DNA from: Comamonas sp. SCN 67-35 | GTDB lineage: Bacteria; Pseudomonadota; Gammaproteobacteria; Burkholderiales; Burkholderiaceae_C | Reading direction: 5' to 3' | DNA: 64,000 nt | NCBI GenBank assembly: GCA_001725255.1 | Contig: MEFV01000008.1 | Location: forward strand, 124,001-188,000 | Part shown: positions 54,874-64,000 of the stretch, piece after piece | Layout of the letters: each line of letters begins with the position of its first letter | Numbering within the stretch: position 1 is the first letter of the stretch | Notes under the pieces: generated by a model | Seen by the model: the letters and a program-made list of their open reading frames with translations, nothing else | Told to the model about the DNA's origin: nothing | Database searches by the model: none | Made by a program: the position numbers and the translations under genes

Positions 54874-55911
54874 ATGCGCATAGGAACCTTCAAGGAAAGC
54901 TACGTCGCCGATGCCGCGCTGTTCGACTCGCGCACGCAGCATGCGTGGCTCGCCATCGCGGCGGCGGCGCTGCTGCTCTTTCCCTTCGTAGCCAACGACT
55001 ACTGGCTCTACATGGCCTGCCTCGTCGCCATCAACGTCGCGAGCAGCGCGGGGCTGAACATCCTCACGGGCTACACCGGGCTCGTGAGCCTGGGGCAGGC
55101 GGCCTTCATGGGCCTGGGGGCCTACACGGTGGCCATCCTGCAGTTGCGTTGGGGCACGCCGCTGGCACTGAATCTCTTGGCAGCGGGCGTGGTGGCCATG
55201 CTGGGCGGTGTCATCGTCGGCGTGCCCTCGCTGCGCGTCAAGGGCCTGTATCTGGCCATCGTCACCATCGCGGCGACCTTCATCGCGCACTTCCTGTTCG
55301 CCAACTTCCAGTTCACCGGCGGCACCACGGGCCTGTCGATGCGCCCGGCGCGCGCCTTCGGCGTCGATCTGGACACGTCGTTTCGGCTGTACTGGCTGAT
55401 CGTGCCCGTCACCGTGCTGATGCTGCTGGGCGCGGCCAACCTGTTTCGCACGCGCATCGGCCGCGCCTTCATCGCCATTCGCGACCGCGACATCTCGGCC
55501 GAGGTGCTGGGCATCCCGCTGCTCAAGTACAAGCTGCTCTCGTTCGGCCTGTCATCGTTCTACGCGGGCGTGGCGGGGGGCTTGTTCGCCTACTTCTTTC
55601 GCGTGATCACGCCCGAGAGCTTTCCGCTGTCGATGTCGATCTTTTTCCTCGCGGCGATCATCGTCGGCGGCATGGGCTCGACGCTGGGCTCCATCCTGGG
55701 CGCGGCCTTCATGACCATGGTGCCCGAGCTGCTCAAGCTCATCTTCGACCTGCTGCCCGGCGGCGCCGATCTCACCGTGTTTCTTGCGCCGGTGCGCCTC
55801 GTGATCTTCGGGCTGCTCATCATCGTTTTTCTGGTCTTCGAGCCGCTGGGGCTCGCGGAAATGTGGCGGCGCACGCGCCGGTTCTTTCACCTGTGGCCTT
55901 TCAAAAACTAG
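54874..55911 (+). CDS. livM: ABC transporter permease LivM
   Basis: A 345-residue permease partner of LivH. It has a hydrophilic N-terminus of 25 residues, about nine to ten helices, G-L-N-I-L-T-G-Y-T-G-L-V-S-L-G-Q-A-A-F-M-G-L-G-A-Y-type helices near residues 60-85, and the EAA loop A-I-R-D-R-D-I-S-A-E-V-L-G-I near residue 200. It ends 30 bp before the binding-protein gene. Confidence 0.9.
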   Translation: MRIGTFKESYVADAALFDSRTQHAWLAIAAAALLLFPFVANDYWLYMACLVAINVASSAGLNILTGYTGLVSLGQAAFMGLGAYTVAILQLRWGTPLALNLLAAGVVAMLGGVIVGVPSLRVKGLYLAIVTIAATFIAHFLFANFQFTGGTTGLSMRPARAFGVDLDTSFRLYWLIVPVTVLMLLGAANLFRTRIGRAFIAIRDRDISAEVLGIPLLKYKLLSFGLSSFYAGVAGGLFAYFFRVITPESFPLSMSIFFLAAIIVGGMGSTLGSILGAAFMTMVPELLKLIFDLLPGGADLTVFLAPVRLVIFGLLIIVFLVFEPLGLAEMWRRTRRFFHLWPFKN

Positions 55912-55941
55912 CCACGCTTCATCCATCGCAAGGAGACTGAC

Positions 55942-57129
55942 ATGAACCCGCAAACCCTTTCCCCGCGCCGCCGCAGCCTGATGCTGGGCGCGGCCGCCAC
56001 CGGCCTCGCCGCGCTCACGCCGCCGCTCACGGTGCTGGCGCAGGACGCGAGCGAGATCGTCATCGGTGGCTCGATCCCCATGACCGGCGTGTTCGCCTTC
56101 GCCGGCGTGGGCATCAACGACGGCATGCAGGATTACGTCAAGATCATCAACGACGCGGGCGGCATCAAGGGCCGCAAGGTGCGCTACGTTCCCGAGGACA
56201 CCGCGTACAAGGTGGACGTGTCGGTCGCGGCCTTCAAGAAGATCACGAGCCAGAACAAGGTCAACGTCTACTACGGCGATTCCACCGGCTTTGCCAAGAC
56301 CATCAACCCCGAGCTCGACCGCAACGGCAACATCCTGATGGCCGGCGCCTCGTTCGCCAGCGAGCTCAACGACCCGAAGAAGTACCCGCACCAGTTCCTC
56401 GTCGGCCCGGACTACACCGAAATGTTCGGCATCCTGCTCAAGCACATCGCCAAGGAAAAACCCGGCGCCAAGGTGGCCTTCGTCTATTCCGATTCCGAGT
56501 TCGGGCGCGACCCGATCGAAAAGAGCGAGGCCGCGGCCAAGGCGCTGGGCCTGACGGTGCCCATCAAGATCATGACGGCCGCGGGCAGCGTGGACGTCTC
56601 GGGCGAGGTAATCAAGCTGCGCCGCGCCGCGCCCGACTACACCATCTTTCACGGCTACATCCTCGCGCCCATTCCCGAGTTCATCACCCAGGGCAAGCAG
56701 CAGGGCATGACGACCAAGTGGATGGGCACCTTCTGGACCATGGACAGCTCCACCGTGATGAAGATGGGGCCCGACGGCGACGGCTTCATGGGCGTGATGC
56801 CCTACCGCTACTACTACGACACCGAGCCCGCGCCCATGCTGGAGAAGATCCGCGCGATGCGCCCGCAGTACCAGAGCACGGCCTACACGCAGGGCATGCT
56901 CGCGGCGATGCTGTTCCTCGAATCGGTCAAGCGCTGCCTGGATGCCGGCAAACCGCTCACGGGCGGCAACATGAAGGCGGCGCTGAACACGCTCAAGGAC
57001 TTCGACACCGGCGGCCTGATCGGCGTGCCGATCACCATCGCCGGCAACTCCATTCCCGTGGGGCGCGTGTACAAGGCCGACATGAAGGCGCAGAAGATGG
57101 TGCCCGCGTCGGACTGGATCAAGCTGTAA
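55942..57129 (+). CDS. Liv-type ABC transporter substrate-binding protein
   Basis: A 395-residue periplasmic receptor of the Leu/Ile/Val-binding family. The export signal contains twin arginines (P-R-R-R-S-L-M at residues 8-14, Tat-like) and ends near A-Q-D. The mature protein opens I-V-I-G-G-S-I-P-M-T-G, then has F-V-Y-S-D-S-E-F-G-R-D and the hinge and C-terminal lobes. The AAGGAG Shine-Dalgarno is clear. In this cassette the ligand is probably an aromatic or branched carboxylate that is later CoA-activated by the ligase downstream; this is inference from neighbours. Confidence 0.88.
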   Translation: MNPQTLSPRRRSLMLGAAATGLAALTPPLTVLAQDASEIVIGGSIPMTGVFAFAGVGINDGMQDYVKIINDAGGIKGRKVRYVPEDTAYKVDVSVAAFKKITSQNKVNVYYGDSTGFAKTINPELDRNGNILMAGASFASELNDPKKYPHQFLVGPDYTEMFGILLKHIAKEKPGAKVAFVYSDSEFGRDPIEKSEAAAKALGLTVPIKIMTAAGSVDVSGEVIKLRRAAPDYTIFHGYILAPIPEFITQGKQQGMTTKWMGTFWTMDSSTVMKMGPDGDGFMGVMPYRYYYDTEPAPMLEKIRAMRPQYQSTAYTQGMLAAMLFLESVKRCLDAGKPLTGGNMKAALNTLKDFDTGGLIGVPITIAGNSIPVGRVYKADMKAQKMVPASDWIKL

Positions 57130-57138
57130 CGACGGGAC

Positions 57139-57960
<822 letters not shown>

Positions 57961-57964
57961 TAAA

Positions 57965-58075
57965 GCGCATCCCCCTGAGGCGCTGCGCGCCTTCCCCCTT
58001 CTCTCGCGCTGCGCGCGGGAAGGGGGACGCCACCAGCGCGGCGGGGCGGCCCTTGCGCGGTGGCCGCTGGCCTTG
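57965..58075. repeat. GC-rich hairpin element between livF and the acyl-CoA ligase gene
   Basis: Two hairpins in tandem fill this gap. AGGCGC/GCGCCT (57978-57983 with 57987-57992) is followed by CCCCCTTC/GAAGGGGG (57994-58001 with 58019-58026), with further alternating CG inside the second loop. The sequence has the look of a dispersed repeat I recall from related genomes; only one copy is in this window. It may stabilise or attenuate the operon transcript. Confidence 0.5.
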
Positions 58076-58131
58076 GTTGCGCCAGTTTTCGATGTTGTGC
58101 CACGTGCGCAGCGCCATGGAACGCAGAAGAT

Positions 58132-59931
58132 ATGAACCTTCCTGAGCTTACTTTGCCGCAGATGCTGCGTGAACGCGCGCGCACCGACGCCACGCGCGTG
58201 GCCATCCGGCAAAAGGATTTCGGCATCTGGAAGCCCTTCACCTGGGCGCAGTACCACGAACGCGCGTGCCAGTTCGCACTCGGCCTGGCGGCACTGGGGC
58301 TGGAGCCGGGCGCTCGCCTGGGCGTGATTTCCGAGAACCGCATCGAATGGGTGCTGGCGCAGATGGGTGCGGGGCTGCTGGGCGCCATCACCGTGGGCGT
58401 GTACCCGACCAGCCCCTCGCCCGAGGTGTCCTATGTGATCGGCCACGCCGACGTGGACATGGTGGTCTGCGAAGACCAGGAGCAGACGGACAAGGTGCTC
58501 GATGCGCTCTCCGAACTGCCGCGCCTCAGGAAAATCATCGTCATCGAAACCAAGGGCCTGCGCAGCTTCACGCCCGAGCAGCGCGCGCTCATCGCCACCT
58601 TTGACGAGGTGCAGCGGCTGGGGCGCGAGAGCGCCCAAGCGCACCTCATCGACGAGGCGCTGGCGCGCCAGACGATGGACGACATCGGCCTGATGATCTA
58701 CACGTCGGGGTCCACCGGCAAGCCCAAGGGCGCGATGATCTCGTGGCGTAACATCCGCGGCGTGGTGCCCGGCATCGTGGAGCGCCTGCGCCTGGATGCG
58801 CGCGCCTCGCACCTGTCGTACCTGCCGCTGTGCCACGTGGCCGAGCAGATGCTGACCACCTTCACGCCGATCTATCTCGGCTCCACGGTGAACTTCGGCG
58901 AATCCATCCGCACCGTGCAGGAAGACCTGCGCGAAGTCGCGCCCAGCATGTTCCTGGGCGTGCCGCGCATCTGGGAGAAGCTGCACGCGGCCATCAGCAT
59001 CAAGATGCAGGAGACGGGCGCGCTGCGCCGGGTGCTCTTTGCGCGCGCCATGGCCGCCTGCGCGCCGCTGGCCGACCAGCCGCGCAAAAGCTGGTCGCTG
59101 GCGCAGAAGCTGCGCTTTGGCGCGTATTACTGGCTGATCCTGCGCGCACTGCAAAACTTCATCGGCCTGCGCGAAGCGAGCGTGGCGCTCACCGGCGCGG
59201 CGCCCATCGCGCCCGACGTGGTGCGGTTCTTTCGCACGCTGGGCGTGCCGCTCATCGAAGTCTATGGCCTGACCGAATCGACCGGCATGGTCACCGGCCA
59301 CAGGCTCGACGACGTGGCGATCGGCACCGTCGGCCCGGTGACCGAGGGCGTCGAGTACCGCATCGCCGACAACGGCGAGTTCCAGATCCGCGGCGACATG
59401 GTCTTCGCCGGCTACTACAAGAACCCCGAGGCGACGGCGCAGACCATCGTCCATGGGTGGCTGCACACCGGCGACGTGGTGCGCGAGGAGGGCGGGCAGC
59501 TCAAGATCGTCGATCGCCTCAAGGACATCATGATCACCGCGGGCGGCAAGAACATCACGCCGTCGGAGATCGAGAACACCATGAAGGCCAGTCCCTTCAT
59601 CAAGGAATGCATCATCGTCGCCGATGCGCGCAAGTTCGTCGGCGCGCTGGTGATGATCGACTTCGAGACCGTCGGCAAATGGGCCGAGGCGCGGCGCCTG
59701 GCGTTCACGCATTTCCGCTCGCTGGTGCAAACGCCCGAGGTGCGCCAGCTCATCGATGAAGAGATCGCGCGTGGCAACGCCCACCTGGCGCAGGTGGCGC
59801 AGATCCGCAGGTTCCATCTGCTGACGAAAGAGCTGGACCACGACGACGGCGAAGTCACCGCCACGATGAAGGTGCGCCGCGCCAGCATCTACCAGGCGTA
59901 TGCGCCGGAGATCGAGGCGATGTATCGTTGA
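58132..59931 (+). CDS. AMP-dependent acyl-CoA ligase (FadD15-like)
   Basis: A 599-residue ligase of the long-chain acyl-CoA synthetase type that forms acyl-AMP and then acyl-CoA. Motifs: I-Y-T-S-G-S-T-G-K-P-K-G (ATP loop, near residues 187-198), the Y-G-L-T-E-S-T-G (adenylate binding, near residue 379), H-T-G-D-V and the D-R-x-K-D-I-M-I-T hinge. The start at 58132 is the first plausible ATG after the repeat element. It follows the Liv genes, so it probably activates the acid that the transporter imports. Confidence 0.9.
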   Translation: MNLPELTLPQMLRERARTDATRVAIRQKDFGIWKPFTWAQYHERACQFALGLAALGLEPGARLGVISENRIEWVLAQMGAGLLGAITVGVYPTSPSPEVSYVIGHADVDMVVCEDQEQTDKVLDALSELPRLRKIIVIETKGLRSFTPEQRALIATFDEVQRLGRESAQAHLIDEALARQTMDDIGLMIYTSGSTGKPKGAMISWRNIRGVVPGIVERLRLDARASHLSYLPLCHVAEQMLTTFTPIYLGSTVNFGESIRTVQEDLREVAPSMFLGVPRIWEKLHAAISIKMQETGALRRVLFARAMAACAPLADQPRKSWSLAQKLRFGAYYWLILRALQNFIGLREASVALTGAAPIAPDVVRFFRTLGVPLIEVYGLTESTGMVTGHRLDDVAIGTVGPVTEGVEYRIADNGEFQIRGDMVFAGYYKNPEATAQTIVHGWLHTGDVVREEGGQLKIVDRLKDIMITAGGKNITPSEIENTMKASPFIKECIIVADARKFVGALVMIDFETVGKWAEARRLAFTHFRSLVQTPEVRQLIDEEIARGNAHLAQVAQIRRFHLLTKELDHDDGEVTATMKVRRASIYQAYAPEIEAMYR

Positions 59932-59947
59932 CGGATGCCGGCGCGGC

Positions 59948-60008
59948 ACCAAGCTATTCAAGCCAAATGAGGCTGAAACGCCCGTCATCCAAGCGCTGAC
60001 AGCTATTG
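59948..60008. repeat. Copy E (degenerate) of ACGCTTG hairpin repeat
   Basis: A decayed copy between the ligase and hydratase genes. The left arm is ACGCCCG, the right arm CAAGCGC, with the flanks AAGCTATTCAAGCC and CAGCTATTGATCAAGG, the second closely matching copy A. It precedes a Shine-Dalgarno (CAAGGAG) for the next gene. Confidence 0.55.
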
Positions 60009-60022
60009 ATCAAGGAGTACGC

Positions 60023-60802
60023 ATGTCCGAAAGCACCCTGCTCGTCTCGCGCGACGGCGCCATCGTCACGCTGCAGTTCAACCGCCCCGAGGCGCTCAAC
60101 GCGCTCGACGTGGCCATGGCCCACGCCTTCCTCGCGGCGATGCGCGAAATCGCGGCCGACAAAGCGGTGCGCGCCGTGGTGCTCAAGGGCGCGGGGCGCG
60201 CCTTCATCGCGGGCGGCGACCTCGCCACGCTGCGCGCCGATCCGGTGCAGGGCGTGCGCGATCTGCTCCCGCCGCTGAACGAAGCGGTCTCGCTGATGCA
60301 CCGGATCGACGCGCCCGTCATCGCGCAGGTGCATGGCGCCTCGGCCGGCGGCGGGCTGTCGCTGATGCTGATGTGCGACTTCGTGCTCGCGGCCGAGGGC
60401 ACGAAGTTCAACCTCGCGTATATCAATCTCGGCACCAACTGCGATGTTGGCGGCTCGTGGGCGCTGCCGCGCCTGGTGGGCCTGCGCCACGCGCTGGAGA
60501 TCGCGCTGCTGGGCGAGAACATCAGTTGCGAGGACGCGCTGCGCCTGGGCCTCGTCAACCGCGTGCTGCCCGCCGCCGAGCTGGAAGCGGCCACGCGCGC
60601 CTTCGCCGAGCGGCTCGCCAGCGGCCCCACCCGGGCCTACGGCCACATGCGCCGCCTGATGCGCGGCAGCTTCGACCGCGACCTGGCCGGTGCGCTGCAG
60701 GCTGAAGCACAATCCTTTGAAGACTGTGCGCGGGGCGCCGATCTGCGCGAAGGGCTGGCAGCCTTCTTCGAGCGGCGCGCACCGCAGTTTCACGGCCACT
60801 GA
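60023..60802 (+). CDS. Enoyl-CoA hydratase/isomerase family protein
   Basis: A 259-residue crotonase-fold enzyme. The A-F-I-A-G-G-D-L (oxyanion hole, about 61-68) and G-A-S-A-G-G-G-L-S-L (103-112) segments are clear. In the active-site loop N-L-G-T-N-C-D-V-G-G-S-W the usual second glutamate is replaced, as in PaaG/isomerase-like members. CAAGGAG before the ATG sets the start. It lies between the ligase and the thiolase in the same direction, giving a partial beta-oxidation series; dehydrogenase steps must be supplied elsewhere. Confidence 0.87.
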   Translation: MSESTLLVSRDGAIVTLQFNRPEALNALDVAMAHAFLAAMREIAADKAVRAVVLKGAGRAFIAGGDLATLRADPVQGVRDLLPPLNEAVSLMHRIDAPVIAQVHGASAGGGLSLMLMCDFVLAAEGTKFNLAYINLGTNCDVGGSWALPRLVGLRHALEIALLGENISCEDALRLGLVNRVLPAAELEAATRAFAERLASGPTRAYGHMRRLMRGSFDRDLAGALQAEAQSFEDCARGADLREGLAAFFERRAPQFHGH

Positions 60803-60824
60803 TTCTTGAACCCAGGAGTTTTCC

Positions 60825-62012
60825 ATGTCCCCACGTGAAGTTTTCGTGATCGGCACCGCCCGCACTGCGGTCGGCAGCTTTGGCGGCGCCTTGAAGGACG
60901 TACCCAACACCCAGCTCGCCACCACCGTGGTCAAGGCCGCGATGGCCCGCGCGGGGGTCGACCCCAAGGCGGTGGGCCATGTGGTCATCGGCAACGTGAT
61001 TCCTACCGACGTGCGCGACGCCTACCTCTCGCGCGTGGCGGCGATCGACGCGGGCTGCCCCATCGAGACGCCCGCGTTCAACGTCAACCGCCTGTGCGGC
61101 TCGGGCCTGCAGGCCATCGTCTCGGCGGCGCAGGCCATTGCCTTGGGCGACTGCGACGTCGCCGTGGGCGGCGGCTCCGAATCGATGAGCCGCGGCCCCT
61201 TCTTCGACACCGCCGCACGCTGGGGCACGCGCATGGGCGACGCCAAGCTCGTCGACTACATGATCGGCATCCTGCACGACCCGTGGCAGAAGCTGCACAT
61301 GGGCGTGACGGCCGAGAACATCGCCGAGCGCTACCACATCAGCCGCGAGATGCAGGACCAGCTTGCCGCCGAGAGCCACAGGCGCGCTGCCGCCGCGCAG
61401 GCCGCGGGCTACTTCAAGGAGCAGATCGTCCCGATCGAGATCAAGACGCGCAAGGGCGTGACGGTCTTCGACACCGACGAGCACGTGCGCGCCGACACCA
61501 CGGTGCAGGCGCTGGCCGGCATGAAGCCGGTGTTCAAGAAGGAAGGCGGCACGGTGACCGCGGGCAACGCCTCCGGCATCAACGACGGCGCGGGCGCCGT
61601 GGTGCTGGTGGGCGGCGACCGGGTGCAGGCGCTGGGCGTCAAGCCCCTGGCGCGCCTCGTCGGCTACGCGCACGCGGGCGTGGACCCCAACTACATGGGC
61701 ATCGGCCCGGTGCCGGCGACGCAGATGGTCTTGAAGCGCACGGGCATGAAGCTCGCCGACCTCGACGTGATCGAAGCCAACGAAGCCTTTGCCGCGCAGG
61801 CCTGCGCCGTCACGCAGGAGCTGGGCATGGATCCGGCCAAGGTCAACCCCAACGGCTCGGGCATCTCGCTCGGCCACCCCGTGGGCGCGACGGGCGCGAT
61901 CATCACCACCAAGGCCATCGCCGAGCTGCACCGCACGGGCGGGCGCTACGCGCTCGTGACCCTGTGCATCGGCGGCGGGCAGGGGATCGCGGCGATCTTC
62001 GAGCGGGTGTGA
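60825..62012 (+). CDS. Beta-ketothiolase (BktB-like acetyl-CoA C-acyltransferase)
   Basis: A 395-residue thiolase that cleaves 3-oxoacyl-CoA with CoA, or condenses acyl-CoAs. The acylated Cys91 is in N-R-L-C-G-S-G, the active-site histidine is His351 in G-H-P-V-G-A-T-G, and Cys381 in C-I-G-G-G-Q-G completes the site. The sequence is close to BktB of Cupriavidus, which accepts C4-C10 substrates. It is the last gene of the Liv/ligase/hydratase/thiolase cassette. AGGAG precedes the ATG. Confidence 0.92.
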   Translation: MSPREVFVIGTARTAVGSFGGALKDVPNTQLATTVVKAAMARAGVDPKAVGHVVIGNVIPTDVRDAYLSRVAAIDAGCPIETPAFNVNRLCGSGLQAIVSAAQAIALGDCDVAVGGGSESMSRGPFFDTAARWGTRMGDAKLVDYMIGILHDPWQKLHMGVTAENIAERYHISREMQDQLAAESHRRAAAAQAAGYFKEQIVPIEIKTRKGVTVFDTDEHVRADTTVQALAGMKPVFKKEGGTVTAGNASGINDGAGAVVLVGGDRVQALGVKPLARLVGYAHAGVDPNYMGIGPVPATQMVLKRTGMKLADLDVIEANEAFAAQACAVTQELGMDPAKVNPNGSGISLGHPVGATGAIITTKAIAELHRTGGRYALVTLCIGGGQGIAAIFERV

Positions 62013-62594
62013 GGGCGTCAAAGCATCGCGCAACCCGCCCTCTCTGAAGCCCCGGCCGCGCCTGCGACGTGGCCGGGCACCTGCGCACAACCGAGGAAAC
62101 GGCCGCCGGCCTCGATGCCTGACCACCATGCGGCCTTGAGCATCGCTGCCTGCGGATTCCTGATGGCTGAACGTCTCGTCGCCCGCAAGCCGCTCGGTGG
62201 CAAAAGAAACTTCATCGAAGGCAAGGTGCCGGCTCTTCCCGAGGATTGCGTCCCCCGTGGCAGTCCTGCGAGCGCAGCGCCATGTGGCGACGTCGATCAC
62301 GATGTTGCGTCACCAGCTCGGCTACCTGCTGATCGCTCGTCTCGGGCAGTGTCCCTGTTGCGGCAGATATTGGGGACCAGTGGGTAGAGCACCTGCAGTC
62401 GTATATCCGGCATCTGGTGTGGGATCGTCAATGCTCCGTGCCGACTTTGAGTTCAGCTTGGCTGGCCTTCGCCTGGACGCGCTGCGTTGGCTTGCGGTAT
62501 TTTTGGCTTCCAACGCATACGCAGGGAGCGCCAATAGCTATGTTTTCAAGAGCACTGCGCGGCCTCCTCGATGGCCGGTGCGGCTCACTTGCGC
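62013..62594. other. 582 bp without a recognisable gene
   Basis: This gap has lower GC and codon structure unlike the cassette before it. The open frames it holds (up to about 180 codons) overlap each other in several frames, and none gives a recognisable domain. One (about 62260-62390) reads as a fragment with a C-P-C-C-G-R pair that could derive from a decayed gene. The stretch AATAGCTATGTTTTCAAG near 62534 resembles the outer arm of the ACGCTTG repeats. It may be the edge of an insertion or a degenerate remnant. Confidence 0.4.
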
Positions 62595-63887
62595 TCACGG
62601 CGCGGAAGAGGCCAGTGCGCGCTGCCATGCCGGAGGCAGCAGATCAAACAGCGGTGTGGGATCACGGCGCATCATGCGCGAGAGGGTGTGCGCCTGCAGC
62701 TGTGGCAAGGTGTTGGACGTATCGAGCCAGGCCAGTTGAGCCATCCACGCCAGGTTGATCGTGCCATCGGGCTGGGGCCGGGAGAAGATCAGAGCCAGCA
62801 TGCGCCTGGCGCTGGCGCTGCCCTGGGCGGCGGCGGCCTGGTAGAGGCGCAAGGCCTGGGCGTAGTCGGGTGGGCGGCCCGTGCCACGGTGTGCCATGCG
62901 TGCGCGTTCGAGCAGCTTCTCGGCCTCGCTCGAGGCCGTGGTCTGCTGCTGCGCCGGCTTGGCGACTTGGCCATCGAGCAACTGAAGATTGTCGGCTGCG
63001 GCGGGTGAATGGGTGGCGGCCGCCTGAAAATAGGCGCGCGCCCCCTGGAGATCGCCATTGACCACGGCCTCGATGCCGAGTTCCACGCGTGCTTGTGCAT
63101 CGCCTTCCCCTGCCGCCTGCTCCAGAAGGTCGTGCAGCGGCAGACGCAGATTGCTGACGCCTTCGGGACCACTGACAGCCGCGCTGCTGGAAGCGTGCTG
63201 ACGAGTGTCCAGCAGCCACTGCAGATACAGGGCGCGTGGACGGTATGCCGGCCGCAAGCGATCAATGGCTTGACGGGCGAGGGAGGGGTCAGGAGGGCCG
63301 GCACATCCTTGCATCTCGCACCAGGCGACACCTGACCAGGCCAGCGGCTGGCGACCATGGCGCGCCGCTCTCTCAAACCATACCAGCGCCTGTGCAGTGC
63401 TGCGAGGGGCTGTGTTCTCGTGCAATGCGATCAAGCCAAGCAGCCAGGCGGCATTGGCCGAAACGGAGGTGCTGCCGTAGCCCGACTTGGGTGAAGCCTG
63501 TCTTTGCAGTTGCGCCAACTCCTTTTGCAGAGCCGGATCCAGGGGCGCGGCGCTCGCCAAAGAGCTGCGCGCACTGGGCATGGTGGGGCCGGATGGCTGG
63601 GCGTTGGCAGGCACCTGAGGCCCTTGGGGCGTCATCGTGCCATCCGTTTGAGGTCCTTCTTGAGCGGGTGTTTGGGGTAAGCGAATCTCGGGCCTCTGGG
63701 CCAGCAGCACCGTCTTTTTCGCGCCAGGGACGGCGGGAGCCTGAATCTCGGGCAAGGTGGCAGCGCGCACCATGGCGGCCTGTGCCGAGACGGCAGCGAT
63801 GCACAGAGCGATGGCGCTCAGATGCCGACGCCGACCGGGCAGGGCGCTAATGGCGTGCCACGGACACCAGGCGAAGGGGCTGGGCAT
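62595..63887 (-). CDS. Sel1/TPR-repeat secreted protein
   Basis: A 430-residue exported protein with a Sec signal (residues 20-44, after a basic start) and a Pro/Gln-rich region (residues 45-105). Helical repeats of Sel1/TPR type follow (W-F-E-R-A-A-R-H-G, Y-A-Q-A-L-R-L-Y-Q-A-A-A-A-Q-G, A-R-A-Y-F-Q-A-A-A). Such proteins act as scaffolds in envelope or secretion complexes. It starts 9 bp behind an upstream gene cut by the window edge, so both are probably one operon. I cannot name the complex. Confidence 0.7.
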   Translation of the reverse strand: MPSPFAWCPWHAISALPGRRRHLSAIALCIAAVSAQAAMVRAATLPEIQAPAVPGAKKTVLLAQRPEIRLPQTPAQEGPQTDGTMTPQGPQVPANAQPSGPTMPSARSSLASAAPLDPALQKELAQLQRQASPKSGYGSTSVSANAAWLLGLIALHENTAPRSTAQALVWFERAARHGRQPLAWSGVAWCEMQGCAGPPDPSLARQAIDRLRPAYRPRALYLQWLLDTRQHASSSAAVSGPEGVSNLRLPLHDLLEQAAGEGDAQARVELGIEAVVNGDLQGARAYFQAAATHSPAAADNLQLLDGQVAKPAQQQTTASSEAEKLLERARMAHRGTGRPPDYAQALRLYQAAAAQGSASARRMLALIFSRPQPDGTINLAWMAQLAWLDTSNTLPQLQAHTLSRMMRRDPTPLFDLLPPAWQRALASSAP

Positions 63888-63896
63888 GGCAATGCC

Positions 63897-64000
63897 TTAT
63901 TGCGGCTTGGCGCTGGTTGCGGCTGCATCGGCCTTGGCTGCGGGCTGCGGTGGCGGCGGCAGAATGTTCCACTCCAGGGTCTGTGCGGCCATGTGTTTCT
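63897..64000 (-). CDS. 3' end of a gene running off the window
   Basis: The last 34 codons of a gene on the minus strand end with a TAA at 63897-63899. The visible C-terminus reads H-M-A-A-Q-T-L-E-W-N-I-L-P-P-P-P-Q-P followed by an Ala/Lys-rich tail and A-K-P-Q. This is a low-complexity, Pro-rich end of unknown function. Its stop lies 9 bp before the Sel1/TPR gene start, suggesting co-transcription. Confidence 0.6.
   Translation of the reverse strand, partial: KHMAAQTLEWNILPPPPQPAAKADAAATSAKPQ

Noticed and set aside
62197..62739. Overlapping frames in the gap after the thiolase as real genes
   Set aside because: Several frames overlap in all registers, none has a ribosome-binding site or domain, and the longest runs into the antisense of the Sel1/TPR gene.

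Overview
The window reads as chromosomal DNA of a GC-rich (about two-thirds G+C by eye) betaproteobacterium of the order Burkholderiales, most likely family Comamonadaceae (Acidovorax/Alicycliphilus/Melaminivora-like). The support is protein character and gene order: uvrA - MFS carrier - ssb; birA - SPOR protein - TctE/TctD-type two-component pair - MarR - recA - recX; a LivGHMKF cassette run together with an acyl-CoA ligase, an enoyl-CoA hydratase and a thiolase; acetoacetyl-CoA synthetase; and short intergenic hairpin repeats of a kind I associate with this family. Genes are dense, with many 1-20 bp gaps or start/stop overlaps. I see no rRNA, tRNA, CRISPR array or intact insertion sequence.

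Layout. 0.1-4.4 kb: rdgC, an SpmA-SpmB fusion, DUF3293, glutathione reductase (gor). 4.7-7.5 kb: a TRAP carboxylate transporter (dctPQM). 7.6-9.4 kb: DUF3617 and NnrS. 9.4-12.0 kb: a sulfonate/taurine-type ABC transporter behind a very AT-rich 58 bp promoter. 12.0-20 kb: small membrane and hypothetical proteins, aacS, a Fur-box-controlled nine-cysteine protein, qorB with its HxlR regulator, and LysR/DoxX. 20-31.8 kb: MarR/enoyl-CoA hydratase/UbiM-like hydroxylase, uvrA, DedA, MFS, ssb, then a glutathionyl-hydroquinone reductase/LysR/DoxX quinone-stress group. 31.9-37.6 kb: HPF-like factor, a C26 glutamine hydrolase, SlyD, Fsr, and a probable VOC-SDR-GST-DUF1439 operon.

37.7-40.2 kb is a lower-GC insert carrying a complete XhoI/PaeR7I-type restriction-modification pair, the clearest horizontally acquired piece. 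40.2-46.6 kb contains the most unusual locus: a topoisomerase III whose C-terminus carries a histone-H1-like Lys/Ala tail followed by a SWIB domain, divergent from a SET-domain lysine methyltransferase that is co-transcribed with birA. 46.6-51.8 kb is the two-component/recA/recX/shikimate kinase block. 51.9-62 kb is a PACE efflux gene, a TetR regulator and the eight-gene Liv/acyl-CoA cassette. The last 2 kb is poorly recognisable sequence followed by a Sel1/TPR secreted protein and the 3' end of another gene.

Recurring themes are redox and electrophile defence (gor, QorB, YqjG-like, two GSTs counting YqjG, two DoxX, VOC), uptake plus CoA-activation of organic acids (TRAP, Liv cassette, AacS, thiolase), and DNA repair and topology (RdgC, UvrA, SSB, RecA, RecX, TopB). 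Five copies of one hairpin repeat built on ACGCTTG/CAAGCGT lie in the window, one of them inside the aacS reading frame.
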